This document shows, one piece after another, positions 51,627-59,497 of a DNA stretch of 64,000 bases. Made by a program: the position numbers and the translations under genes. Source of the DNA: JAFECT01 sp964432415 (GTDB lineage Bacteria > Pseudomonadota > Alphaproteobacteria > Caulobacterales > Caulobacteraceae); the NCBI GenBank assembly GCA_964432415.1, contig CAYSNW010000012.1:1-64000 (forward strand). The letters run 5' to 3'. The notes beneath the pieces were generated by a model. The model did no database searches. It was not told the DNA's origin and saw only the letters and a program-made list of their open reading frames with translations. Position 1 is the first letter of the stretch; the number at the start of each line of letters is the position of its first letter.

Positions 51627-52490
51627 ATGAGCCTCCCGACCACCGCGCCGCCCCCACGCCCCGTCGAGCCCGGGCTCTATCTGGTGGCGACCCCCATCGG
51701 GAACCTGCGCGACATCACCCTGCGCGCCCTGGATGTTCTTGCCGCCGCCGATCTCGTCCTGGCCGAGGACACCCGCGTCTCGGGCCGGCTGCTCTCCGCC
51801 TTCGGGCTGAAGAAGAAGATCGAGCGCTACGACGACCACATCGCCGAGGCCATGCGCCCGCGGGTGCTCGACGCCCTGGCCGCGGGACAGGTGGTGGCCC
51901 TGGTCTCCGACGCCGGCACGCCCCTGGTCTCCGACCCTGGCTTCCGCCTCGTCGGCGCGGCGTTGGACTCAGGCGCCAAGGTGCATCCCATCCCGGGTCC
52001 CTCGGCCCCGCTGGCGGCCCTGACCCTGGCGGGCCTGCCCACCGACCGCTTCCTGTTCGCGGGCTTCACCCCGGCCAAGTCCTCGGCCCGCCGCGCCCTG
52101 TTCGAGGAGCTGGCCCCGGTGCGCGCGACGCTGATCTTCTTCGACACCGGGCCGCGCCTGCGCGAGAGCCTCACCGACATGGCGGCCGTCTTCGGCCCCC
52201 GCCCCGCCGCGGTCGCCCGCGAACTGACCAAGCTCTACGAGGAGTGCGTGCGCGGCCCCCTCGACCAGTTGGCCGCCCATCCCCGTCTCGAAGCCCCCAA
52301 GGGCGAGATCGTGGTGATCGTGGGGCCCGGCGCCGAGGAACAGGCCAGCCCCGGTGACGCGGACACGGCGCTCACCGACGCCCTCGCCCGCCTCGGTCCC
52401 GCCGAGGCGGCGTCGGAGGTCTCCAAGGCCCTCGGCCTTCCGCGCAAGGCGCTCTACCGCCGGGCCCTGGAACTGAAGGGCAAGGCGTGA
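51627..52490 (+). CDS. rsmI: 16S rRNA (cytidine1402-2'-O)-methyltransferase
   Basis: The 287-residue SAM-dependent tetrapyrrole-methylase-fold enzyme methylates C1402 of 16S rRNA in the decoding centre. Visible are GLYLVATPIGNLRDITLRALDVLAAADLVLAEDTR at the start, VSDAGTPLVSDPGFRLV, and the C-terminal RsmI HTH (LTDALARLGPAEAASEVSKALGLPRKALYRRALEL). Its stop overlaps the yraN start by four bases, a conserved pair. Confidence 0.97.
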   Translation: MSLPTTAPPPRPVEPGLYLVATPIGNLRDITLRALDVLAAADLVLAEDTRVSGRLLSAFGLKKKIERYDDHIAEAMRPRVLDALAAGQVVALVSDAGTPLVSDPGFRLVGAALDSGAKVHPIPGPSAPLAALTLAGLPTDRFLFAGFTPAKSSARRALFEELAPVRATLIFFDTGPRLRESLTDMAAVFGPRPAAVARELTKLYEECVRGPLDQLAAHPRLEAPKGEIVVIVGPGAEEQASPGDADTALTDALARLGPAEAASEVSKALGLPRKALYRRALELKGKA

Positions 52491-52876
52491 ACGACGCCCG
52501 CCTCCAGGCTCGCCGCGAGCGCGGCAAGCGCGGCCACCGCGAGGGCCACGGGGCGGAAATCCTGGCCGCCATCCTGCTGATGGCCAAGGGCTACCAGATC
52601 CTGGGCTTTCGCCTGAAGACCCGTTTCGGCGAGATCGACCTTCTCGCGCGGCGCGGAAAAACCCTGGCCATCGTCGAGGTCAAGCGCCGCGCCACCTTGG
52701 AGCAGGCCCTGCTGGCCATCGGTCCCGACCAACGCGACCGGCTCTGGAATGCGGCGCGAAGCTTGACCGAACGGCGGCCCGCCCTGCGACAACTGGCGCT
52801 TCGCCTGGACCTGATCGCACTGGCGCCCGGACGATTTCCGCGACATGTTTCCGACTTGTTTGCCGAAACGGGCTAG
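52487..52876 (+). CDS. yraN: YraN family endonuclease-like protein (UPF0102)
   Basis: The 129-residue protein has a restriction-endonuclease-like core: GAEILAAILLMAKGYQILGFRLKTRFGEIDLLARRGKTLAIVEVKRR, containing the E-x-D...V-E-V-K metal/catalytic set. Family function is unclear, possibly Holliday junction or replication related. GTG start (ggcGTGAAC) overlaps rsmI. The next gene follows after 25 bases. Confidence 0.93.
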   Translation: MNDARLQARRERGKRGHREGHGAEILAAILLMAKGYQILGFRLKTRFGEIDLLARRGKTLAIVEVKRRATLEQALLAIGPDQRDRLWNAARSLTERRPALRQLALRLDLIALAPGRFPRHVSDLFAETG

Positions 52877-52901
52877 GTTCGTCCGCGAGCGGCTGGAGTG
52901 A

Positions 52902-53726
52902 GTGTTCGCCATGACCCGCGATGAGGCGGAACGCGTTCTCGCCACCGCCGGAGAAACGGACGACGCGCAGTTCCCCCTGCTGGACGCCGCCGTGGCCTGC
53001 GCCATCCACGACATCCCCTTCCGCGACCCCGCGCCGGTCCGGGCGCTGGCCGAGGCCGCGGCCGCGCGCCTGGCCGAGCGGCTGCAGACCGAATCCCCCG
53101 ACGAGGCCCTGGCCGAGGCCCTGTCCGGCGACCTGCGCCTGCAGGGCGATCTCCTGACCTTCGACGACCCGGCCAACACCGACATCATCGACGTGGCCGA
53201 GCGCCGCCGCGGCCTTTCGGCGACCCTGGGCTTCTTCTACCTGCACGCCGCGCGCAAATGCGGGCTGAAGGCGGACGGGGTCGACTTCCCCAACCACTTC
53301 CTGCTGCGCGTCGACACCGACGAGGGGCCGGTGGCGCTCGACCCCTTCAGCCAGGGCCGGCTGGTGCTGCCCTCGGAGCTGACCCGCCGCGCGCTGCGCG
53401 CCGGCCTGACGCCCGACGTGGCCGACCGCCTCGACGTCCTGATGGCGCCGGTCAGCGACCGCCAGGTCCTGATCCGCCAGCAGAACCAGCTCTTCGCCCG
53501 CGCGGTCGCCTCAGGCGACTTCGACGCCGCGGAGCGTTCGGCCCTGCGCCGCGCCCTGCTCGATCCCAACGACCACCGCCCCTGGCTCGACGTCGCGGCC
53601 GCCCGCGAACGCCAGGGCGCGCTTTCCGGCGCGCTGGAAGCCCTGGGCCGCGCCCAGACGCTCGGCGGCGGCGCCTCGGTCATGGCCCGCGCCCAGCGCG
53701 AACGGGTGCGGTTGCGGCTGAACTAG
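52902..53726 (+). CDS. SirB1-like transglutaminase-fold protein with TPR tail
   Basis: The 274-residue protein has a SirB1/transglutaminase-like core: IDVAERRRGLSATLGFFYLHAARKCGLKADGVDFPNHFLLRV with the Leu-Gly and the His of the family, though a catalytic Cys of true transglutaminases is not present at the usual place. The last 75 residues form TPR-like helices. This order (rsmI-yraN-SirB1-like) continues with gshB in related genomes as I recall; here gshB follows only after 2.4 kb of inserted genes. Confidence 0.88.
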   Translation: MFAMTRDEAERVLATAGETDDAQFPLLDAAVACAIHDIPFRDPAPVRALAEAAAARLAERLQTESPDEALAEALSGDLRLQGDLLTFDDPANTDIIDVAERRRGLSATLGFFYLHAARKCGLKADGVDFPNHFLLRVDTDEGPVALDPFSQGRLVLPSELTRRALRAGLTPDVADRLDVLMAPVSDRQVLIRQQNQLFARAVASGDFDAAERSALRRALLDPNDHRPWLDVAAARERQGALSGALEALGRAQTLGGGASVMARAQRERVRLRLN

Positions 53727-53767
53727 GTCTTGGCCAAGGGATTGGTGACGCGAAAAGCGGCCGGCTC

Positions 53768-53798
53768 GAACGTCGGAGATGGGTGGAAAGCAGATGCG
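53768..53798 (+). repeat. gtc-n6-gggt-aagc motif, copy 1
   Basis: The 31 bases match copies at 54544-54574 and 55534-55563 in the pattern GTC-n5/6-GGGT-n-G-n-AAGC-n-G. It lies just beyond the stop of the first inserted gene. Confidence 0.55.
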
Positions 53799-53800
53799 GG

Positions 53801-54496
53801 TCAGATCCGCGGAAGGGCTTTCAGGTCGGCGTCACAGGCTGCGACGAGCTTTTCCGTGGCGGCACGGTCTCGGGCCGAGACCGCGATCCCCAGATTGTCT
53901 TTGGCGACGGCGAGTAGCTGGCGCGTGATGCTGAAGCGGGCCCTTTCATTGATCCGGATCTGGTTGACAACCTTGAGCAGGTCGATCGCCACGACCGGGT
54001 TGTCGAGGTGTCCGAAGCGCCCCGCCCAAATCTGGCCGTACAGGTCGAAGTATTGCGCCTGCTCGGAGGCCTCCGAATTTACCAGGCGAAATGCCACGGC
54101 ATAGTCGCGCGCGCGCTCCGGCGCGAGGTGCTCCGGGATTTGGGCGTCCAGCGCGGCCACCCAGGTTTCTGAACGCCAAGAGTGGCCACTGGACGGCGAA
54201 CCGTTCCTGTAGAGGCGGGCGATCACCTCAGGCCGGTTCTTGACGATCGCGGCCTCCAGGGCGTCCGCGTAGCGCTGGCCGCAGTTGTTGAGCGCCTGCT
54301 GTTCGGCAGCGAAGCTAACGTTTTCCGCGAGCTCGTTGTGCAGCGCCGTCTCGGCGTTCTCGACCTTGTGGTTCCAGTGAAGCGCCTCGACGAACTGCTC
54401 GCCCGCCAGGGCTGTCAGTACGCCGATTACGATGATCAGGTATTCCTTCAGGAACTCCCGCAGGTCGTGCCAGGGCTTGGGTTTGTGGATGTCCAT
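53801..54496 (-). CDS. Single-pass membrane protein of unknown function
   Basis: The 231-residue protein begins MDIHKPKPWHDLREFLKEYLIIVIGVLTALAGEQ: a short cytoplasmic basic tail and one membrane helix (about 19-34). A long helical periplasmic or extracytoplasmic domain follows. The EFLKEYLIIVIGVLTALAGEQ pattern recurs in uncharacterised proteins of alphaproteobacteria (DUF6090-like), role unknown. GC content is visibly lower than in neighbours. It is the first of three inserted genes before gshB. Confidence 0.75.
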   Translation of the reverse strand: MDIHKPKPWHDLREFLKEYLIIVIGVLTALAGEQFVEALHWNHKVENAETALHNELAENVSFAAEQQALNNCGQRYADALEAAIVKNRPEVIARLYRNGSPSSGHSWRSETWVAALDAQIPEHLAPERARDYAVAFRLVNSEASEQAQYFDLYGQIWAGRFGHLDNPVVAIDLLKVVNQIRINERARFSITRQLLAVAKDNLGIAVSARDRAATEKLVAACDADLKALPRI

Positions 54497-54543
54497 GCCG
54501 CCCCCAGCAGATCAAGCTTGACCACAAGTTAGGCGGACTCTGC

Positions 54544-54574
54544 GAAGGTCCGCAATGGGTCGGAAGCGGCCGTC
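54544..54574 (+). repeat. gtc-n6-gggt-aagc motif, copy 2
   Basis: Reads gaaggtccgcaatgggtcgg then aagcggccgtc. It shares the layout of the copies at 53768 and 55534 and lies in the 240-base gap between the first and second inserted genes. Nothing else is seen in that gap apart from promoter-like DNA. Confidence 0.6.
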
Positions 54575-54735
54575 GGCGGGATGCTCCGCAAGCAGACCTT
54601 GGCCGTCGGGCGCGCCCGCCCTGAAACTTTCACCCCGGCGAATAACTGCTAAGCTTGAGCTTGTCGGCGGCGCAAATCGCCGGATTGAGAAGTGTCGACT
54701 TCGCATCACCGCGAAGACGGAGGTCGGGGGATCTG

Positions 54736-55476
54736 ATGTCGGCTGTGTCTTTGCCCGCGCAGGCTGACCGCAAGGTCACCCTGGTCTGGATGCTGGGAAT
54801 CTGGACCTTCGCCCTGTTTGGATTTGGGGCTGATTTCGCGCGTTTCATGCACGAGTCGCCGCCGCCGCCACTGGTCCTTACTTTGCACGGCCTGTTCAGC
54901 GTGGCGTGGCTGGGGCTGGTGTCGACGCAGGTGGTGTTGGCCGAGACGGCCAATATCCGGCTTCACCGCAGGCTGGGATGGGCGGTGGTCGGGGTTTCGG
55001 CGGCGATGATCCCCCTGGGGGTCGTAGCCGCGATGGTGGATATGGCGCGGCAGGTGGGCCATCCCGACTATTCGCCGCAGTTTTTGGGCGAAGAATTCCA
55101 GGACATTTTCGCCTTCGCGGTCTGCACGGCCGCTGCGGTGGCGACGCGCAGGAATCGCTCCGAGCACAGCCGCTTCATGGTGCTGGCGGCCGTGGCGCTG
55201 GCCGATGTCGGCCCCGGACGCATCGCGACGAACCTGGTCAACGCGGCGCCCGCCAGTCCGCTGGCGGCGTGGGCGACCTACTATTGGGGGACCGCGCTGC
55301 TGCTGATCGCCATGCTAGCCTGGGATCTGTTCAAGCACCGGCGGGTGCAGCGCTCGACGATGCTGGGCGCGGCGCTGCTGTGGGGCGGCGAGGCGACCGT
55401 TTCGGTGCTCTATTTCAACCCGGCATGGCAAGCGACGATGGCTGGGCTGGTCAAGGCCTGGGGCTGGGCGGGATAG
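54736..55476 (+). CDS. Polytopic membrane protein of unknown function
   Basis: The 246-residue protein has about seven hydrophobic helices. The centre LTLHGLFSVAWLGLVSTQVVLAETANIRLHRRLGWAVVG contains two His in helices and the LHRRLG motif found in DUF2306-like and heme-containing b561-like proteins, but I cannot assign it. Start ATG at 54736 has gggggatctg in front; a TTG-initiated frame upstream is unlikely. It is the second of the inserted genes. Confidence 0.75.
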   Translation: MSAVSLPAQADRKVTLVWMLGIWTFALFGFGADFARFMHESPPPPLVLTLHGLFSVAWLGLVSTQVVLAETANIRLHRRLGWAVVGVSAAMIPLGVVAAMVDMARQVGHPDYSPQFLGEEFQDIFAFAVCTAAAVATRRNRSEHSRFMVLAAVALADVGPGRIATNLVNAAPASPLAAWATYYWGTALLLIAMLAWDLFKHRRVQRSTMLGAALLWGGEATVSVLYFNPAWQATMAGLVKAWGWAG

Positions 55477-55533
55477 GCTGATCTCAAGCGCCTGAGCGGA
55501 CCTTCGCCAAGGTCGACTCACCGGTCCGCGGCT

Positions 55534-55563
55534 GACCGTCGCCAAGGGTAGGAAGCGGTCGCC
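55534..55563 (+). repeat. gtc-n5-gggt-aagc motif, copy 3
   Basis: Reads gaccgtcgccaagggtagga then agcggtcgcc, ending one base before the stop codon of the third inserted gene. Same orientation as the two other copies. Confidence 0.55.
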
Positions 55564-55977
55564 CTACTTCTCGGAGAGGCATTCGCCTTGCACCTGAGGC
55601 AGAGGTTGCCCGGGAGGCAGCCAAACATCCTCCGCAATCTCGTAGTCGAAACCCGGAACCTGGCTCGGAGCAAGGATCAACATGAAGGGTTGATCGGTGT
55701 TGCCGACAACGTGCGCGACTTTGTACGCACGGAGGGCCTTCCGTATTGGGACACCGGTCACTGCTCTGAGGACCGTGATGTTCTCGACGAGGACGCTTGC
55801 GTCCTGAGATGCTCCCCGAAATCGAACGAGCCGAAACTCCGGATCGCTGACCCGGCCCACGATCACCACGCTTGAACGGTAACAACGAACGCTCGCCGCT
55901 TCAGCGTTGGCATCGCCCGCCGCCACGTTCAGCGCTGTGATGGCGCCCAGTCCGAGGGAGATGATTGTCTGCAGCAC
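55564..55977 (-). CDS. Small secreted protein of unknown function
   Basis: The 137-residue protein has a signal peptide (MLQTIISLGLGAITALNVAAGDANA). Two Cys (SVRCYRSS near the mature N-terminus and GECLSEK at the C-terminus) could pair. The mature part is beta-rich (VVIVGRVSDPEFRLVRFRG). No family recognised. Composition is less GC-rich than the surroundings. It is convergent with the polytopic protein gene and divergent from gshB, and is the third inserted gene. Confidence 0.65.
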   Translation of the reverse strand: MLQTIISLGLGAITALNVAAGDANAEAASVRCYRSSVVIVGRVSDPEFRLVRFRGASQDASVLVENITVLRAVTGVPIRKALRAYKVAHVVGNTDQPFMLILAPSQVPGFDYEIAEDVWLPPGQPLPQVQGECLSEK

Positions 55978-56135
55978 GACCCACTATGAGACGCGCGTCC
56001 GGCGGCGGCAATGGCCGGTCAGCGCCGGTCGCCCTGGGCCAGCAAACGGAACTGTCTGCGTCCGCCTGAGACCCCCACCCTTGAACTGAGCCGCCAAACC
56101 CTCGATGTGGGGGCCATACAATTCCCGGAGGGTTC

Positions 56136-57080
56136 ATGGCCTTGCGCGTCGCCGTCCAGATGGACCCGATCGAGTCCGTCAACATCGAGGCGGACACCAC
56201 CTTCGCCATGGCCATCGAGGCCCAGGCGCGCGGCCACCGGCTGTGGATCCACGGCCCCGACAAGCTGGCGCTGGAGAACGGCCGTGTGCGCGCCCGCGCC
56301 CGGCCCATGACGCTCAGGGCCGAAAAGGGAAACCACGCCACCCTGGGCGAGCCGGTGACGCTGGACCTGCACGACGACGTGGACGTCATCCTGCTGCGCC
56401 AGGATCCGCCCTTCGACATGGCCTATGTCACCTCGACCTATCTGCTGGAGATGGTCCACCCCGCGACCCTGGTGGTGAACAATCCGGCGGAGGTCCGCAG
56501 CGCGCCGGAGAAGCTCTTCGCCCAGCACTTCCCCGACCTGCAGCCCCCGACCCTGATCACCTCCGACATCGAGGCCCTGACCGACTTCCACCAGCGCCAC
56601 GGCGACGTGGTGCTGAAGCCGCTGCACGGCAACGCCGGCTCCGGGGTGGTCAAGCTCAAGGCCGACGACCCGAACCTGCGCGCGCTGATGGACCTGCACC
56701 GGGCGATCCAGCGCGATCCGGTGGTGATCCAGGCCTTCGTCCCCGCCGTGGTGAAGGGGGACAAGCGCATCATCCTGGTCGACGGCGAGGTGGTCGGCGC
56801 CATCAACCGCGTGCCGCCCGAGGGCAGCGTCCGCTCCAACCTCGGCGTCGGCGGCTCGGCCCAGCCAGTGGAGCTGTCGGCCCGCGACCGCGAGATCTGC
56901 GCCATCGTCGGCCCGGAACTGAGAAAGCGCGGCCTGATCTTCGTCGGCCTCGACGTCATCGGCGGCTACCTGACCGAGATCAACGTCACCTCCCCCACCG
57001 GCGCCCAGCAGATGAAGCGGTTCGGATCGGGGGACGCGGCCGCGGCGATGTGGGACGCGATCGAGCGGATCCGGGCTTGA
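56136..57080 (+). CDS. gshB: Glutathione synthetase
   Basis: This 314-residue ATP-grasp ligase joins gamma-glutamylcysteine and glycine. N-domain RVAVQMDPIESVNIEADTTFAMAIEAQARGH, ATP-grasp segment DVVLKPLHGNAGSGVVKL, VVKGDKRIILVDGEVVGAINRVP and C-terminal GLDVIGGYLTEINVTSPTG match GshB throughout. A strong ggaggg ribosome binding site precedes the ATG. The two GST-like genes in the window could use its product. Confidence 0.97.
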   Translation: MALRVAVQMDPIESVNIEADTTFAMAIEAQARGHRLWIHGPDKLALENGRVRARARPMTLRAEKGNHATLGEPVTLDLHDDVDVILLRQDPPFDMAYVTSTYLLEMVHPATLVVNNPAEVRSAPEKLFAQHFPDLQPPTLITSDIEALTDFHQRHGDVVLKPLHGNAGSGVVKLKADDPNLRALMDLHRAIQRDPVVIQAFVPAVVKGDKRIILVDGEVVGAINRVPPEGSVRSNLGVGGSAQPVELSARDREICAIVGPELRKRGLIFVGLDVIGGYLTEINVTSPTGAQQMKRFGSGDAAAAMWDAIERIRA

Positions 57081-57199
57081 GTCAAGCGGCCGAGAAGACT
57101 TGACAAATCGGCAATTGTTCGCTATTTGTTCCGCCAATTCCCGCGATCTTTGACACCGTCGAATCCCGCCCGCGCCGCATGGTCCGGCGCCCGCCGTTA

Positions 57200-57296
57200 T
57201 CTACGGTGAATCTACGGTGAAATTACACCTGAAGTGCATCGCAACCGACCAGCCCCGCCACCGATAATACGGTCGATTAACGGTGGTTTTACGGTG
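57200..57296. repeat. Phased acggtg direct repeats
   Basis: acggtg occurs at 57203, 57214, 57280 and 57291; the intervals are 11, 66 and 11 bases, all multiples of 11. The first two are part of a perfect 11-base tandem repeat tctacggtgaa (57200-57210, 57211-57221). The region is the 208-base space between the converging gshB and queG genes, with no other gene seen. The last copy overlaps the queG stop codon. Confidence 0.5.
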
Positions 57297-58344
57297 TGAG
57301 CCGCCCCACCGCCCAGGCCGCCGCGTCCCGCACCTGCTCCGACGGATCGTCCATCAGCCGCCCGGCGGCCCCGGCCAGGGCCGGCTCCCCGGAGTTGCCG
57401 ATGGCGTAGAGCACATTGCGCACGAACCGGTCGCGGCCGATGCGCTTGACCGGCGACTTGGAGAACAGCGCCCGGAACCCCGCGTCGTCGAGGCCCGCCA
57501 GCTCCGCCAGCGCAGGCCGGCGCAGTTCGTCGCGCGCCGCCAGTTTCAGCTCCCGCCCCTCGGCGGCGAACTTGTTCCAGGGGCAGACCGCCAGGCAGTC
57601 GTCGCAGCCGTAGATCCGGTTGCCCATGGCCGCCCGGTAGGCTTCCGGCCAGGGCCCGTCGTGCTCGATGGTCAGGTAGGACAGGCACGCCCGCGCATCC
57701 AGCTGGTAGGGCGCGGGAAAGGCGTTGGTCGGGCAGACGTCCAGGCAGGCCCGGCAGGAGCCGCAGTGGTCGCTCTCCGGCGCATCCGGTTCGAGCTCGA
57801 GGGTAGTCAGGATCGAGCCCAGGAACAGCCAGGAGCCGAACGCGCGCGAAACCAGGTTGGTGTGCTTGCCCTGCCATCCCAGGCCCGAGCGGGCCGCCAG
57901 CGGCTTTTCCATCAGGGGCGCGGTGTCGACGAAGACCTTGAGCTCGCCCCCGAAGCTCTCCCCCAGCCAGCGGCCGAGCTGTTTCAGCCGCTTCTTGATC
58001 AGGTCGTGGTAGTCGTCGCCGCGGGCATAGACCGAGATATTGGCCGAGGTCCGATCCTTCAGGGCCTCCATCGGATCGGTGTCGGGGCCGTAGTTCAGCC
58101 CCAGCACCACCGCCGAGCGGGCGTCCGGCCACATGCCGTTGGGGTGAGCCCGCCGCTCCAGCGTCTCCGCCATCCAGCCCATGGATCCATGGCGGCCCGC
58201 GTCCACGAATTCTTCCAGCCGCGCCGAGGCCGGCCAGGCCTCCCTGACCGAGGCGAAGCGGCAGGCGTCGAAACCCAGCGCCAGGGCCTGGGCGCGGATC
58301 GTCTCGCGGATTTCCTCGGCGCCGGTCATCGCGGCCTTGAACAC
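57289..58344 (-). CDS. queG: Epoxyqueuosine reductase
   Basis: The 351-residue cobalamin and Fe-S enzyme reduces epoxyqueuosine to queuosine in tRNA, the last queuosine step. Visible are the DUF1730 N-domain (LGLNYGPDTDPMEALKD), two ferredoxin-like clusters CGSCRACLDVCP and CDDCLAVCPWNKF, and a C-terminal HEAT-like region (LYAIGNSGEPALAGAAGRLMDDPSEQVRDAAAWAVGRL). The start may be codon 1 or Met6 (MTGAEEIRE). It lies 37 bases after the first of the tandem secreted protein genes. Confidence 0.96.
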   Translation of the reverse strand: MFKAAMTGAEEIRETIRAQALALGFDACRFASVREAWPASARLEEFVDAGRHGSMGWMAETLERRAHPNGMWPDARSAVVLGLNYGPDTDPMEALKDRTSANISVYARGDDYHDLIKKRLKQLGRWLGESFGGELKVFVDTAPLMEKPLAARSGLGWQGKHTNLVSRAFGSWLFLGSILTTLELEPDAPESDHCGSCRACLDVCPTNAFPAPYQLDARACLSYLTIEHDGPWPEAYRAAMGNRIYGCDDCLAVCPWNKFAAEGRELKLAARDELRRPALAELAGLDDAGFRALFSKSPVKRIGRDRFVRNVLYAIGNSGEPALAGAAGRLMDDPSEQVRDAAAWAVGRLTP

Positions 58345-58381
58345 CCGGCCCGCAAGCGCGTCCAGCCCCGGACGGCGGGGC

Positions 58382-59410
58382 TCAGGACATCAGCAGCCGC
58401 CGGCGCTGTTCCTGCAGCGCCACCCGACGCTCCACCAGCGGGTTGACCCTGGCGAAGATCGCCTCGACGCTTGCGAGGTCCGCCTTGGGATCGGCGAGCT
58501 GACTGGACACCGCCTTCAACACCCCGGCGATCTGCCGCTCCACCTCGGCTCCCTCGCGCAACAGGTCGGCCGCCTGTGGCAAGGCCGCGGCCAGGCGCGT
58601 GCCCCGCAAAGCCCGCCAGCGCGGATCGGCGGCGAAACTGTCGGCGTCGCGCTTGATACGGTCGGCTCCGGCGACGACCCGGTCGGAATGCGCCGAAATG
58701 CTCGCAGCGACGGCGGCCCGATCGCGCGAAGGATCGCTCAGCAGTTCCAGCAGCTCCTTGGCGGCGAGATTGCTCTCGGTCATGCAGTCGATTTCGTCGC
58801 TGTCGAACGGCGGCGCCCCGGCCCGCTGCGCTTCGAGCAGCTCGTTTTCCATCACGATCGCCTTGGCGTGCAGACCCAGGCCGTCCCGTCGAAGCTGGGT
58901 GAGGTCCGCCTCCGAGGCGCCGCCGATCGCCGCCAGCCGCACGAGCAGCGGCTCGACCAGCACCGATCCGTGAGCCACCAGGTCCTTGGCCAGGGCCCGG
59001 GCGTGCTCCACCCGCGCGCGAAGGTCGCGCGCGTTCTGCAGCTGCTCCGCGCCCTTCGGCAGGGGCAGAACGGGTGAAAGCGCCTTGGCCTGCGCCTCGA
59101 CCTGCGCCTGCTGGCGCCGGAGGTCGGCGACCGCCGTGGCCAGCTGGGACGGATCGATCCGGGGGCCGAGTTCGCTGGCCTCTACAAGCGTCGCCGAGAG
59201 CTCCAGGATCACCCGCTCCTGTGTCTGGATCACCAGGTTCGCCTGAGACATCACCCCGGCGGCGTTCGCCATCCAGGCCTCCTCCGCCGGGACGCGGATC
59301 TGCAGCGGGGGCGGCGGGCGGGACCCGTGGCTCGCGTGGGCGGGGGCGGCCTGCGCCGCCCAGGGCGCAAGCACCAGGGCCGCCGCGATCAGCGGTGCAA
59401 GTCGACGCAT
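58382..59410 (-). CDS. Secreted helical protein, tandem paralogue A
   Basis: The 342-residue product has a signal peptide ending AAQAAPA, then an almost entirely helical chain with heptad-like spacing. The C-terminal stretch VERQIAGVLKAVSSQLADP...VEAIFARVNPLVERRVALQEQRRRL matches the equivalent stretch of the neighbouring 343-residue protein. One Cys (DEIDCMTESNLAAKELLELL). No family recognised. It lies between paralogue B (87 bases upstream) and queG. Probably periplasmic, possibly envelope binding. Confidence 0.8.
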   Translation of the reverse strand: MRRLAPLIAAALVLAPWAAQAAPAHASHGSRPPPPLQIRVPAEEAWMANAAGVMSQANLVIQTQERVILELSATLVEASELGPRIDPSQLATAVADLRRQQAQVEAQAKALSPVLPLPKGAEQLQNARDLRARVEHARALAKDLVAHGSVLVEPLLVRLAAIGGASEADLTQLRRDGLGLHAKAIVMENELLEAQRAGAPPFDSDEIDCMTESNLAAKELLELLSDPSRDRAAVAASISAHSDRVVAGADRIKRDADSFAADPRWRALRGTRLAAALPQAADLLREGAEVERQIAGVLKAVSSQLADPKADLASVEAIFARVNPLVERRVALQEQRRRLLMS

Positions 59411-59497
59411 CAGGAATCCCCCCGCCCCCTCGGGCGCGGCGACACCTTAGTGCGCCCGGGCCCCGGAAATCCAGATCATCGCCGGGCGGCGCGGCGC

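Noticed and set aside
52902..53726. True transglutaminase activity for the SirB1-like protein
   Set aside because: The Cys-His-Asp triad cannot be found; only the fold-level motifs of the SirB1 family are present.
57098..57127. TTGACA with tatttg 17 bases on as a sigma-70 promoter after gshB
   Set aside because: It would drive transcription against the convergent queG with no plus-strand gene downstream, and the -10 element is poor.
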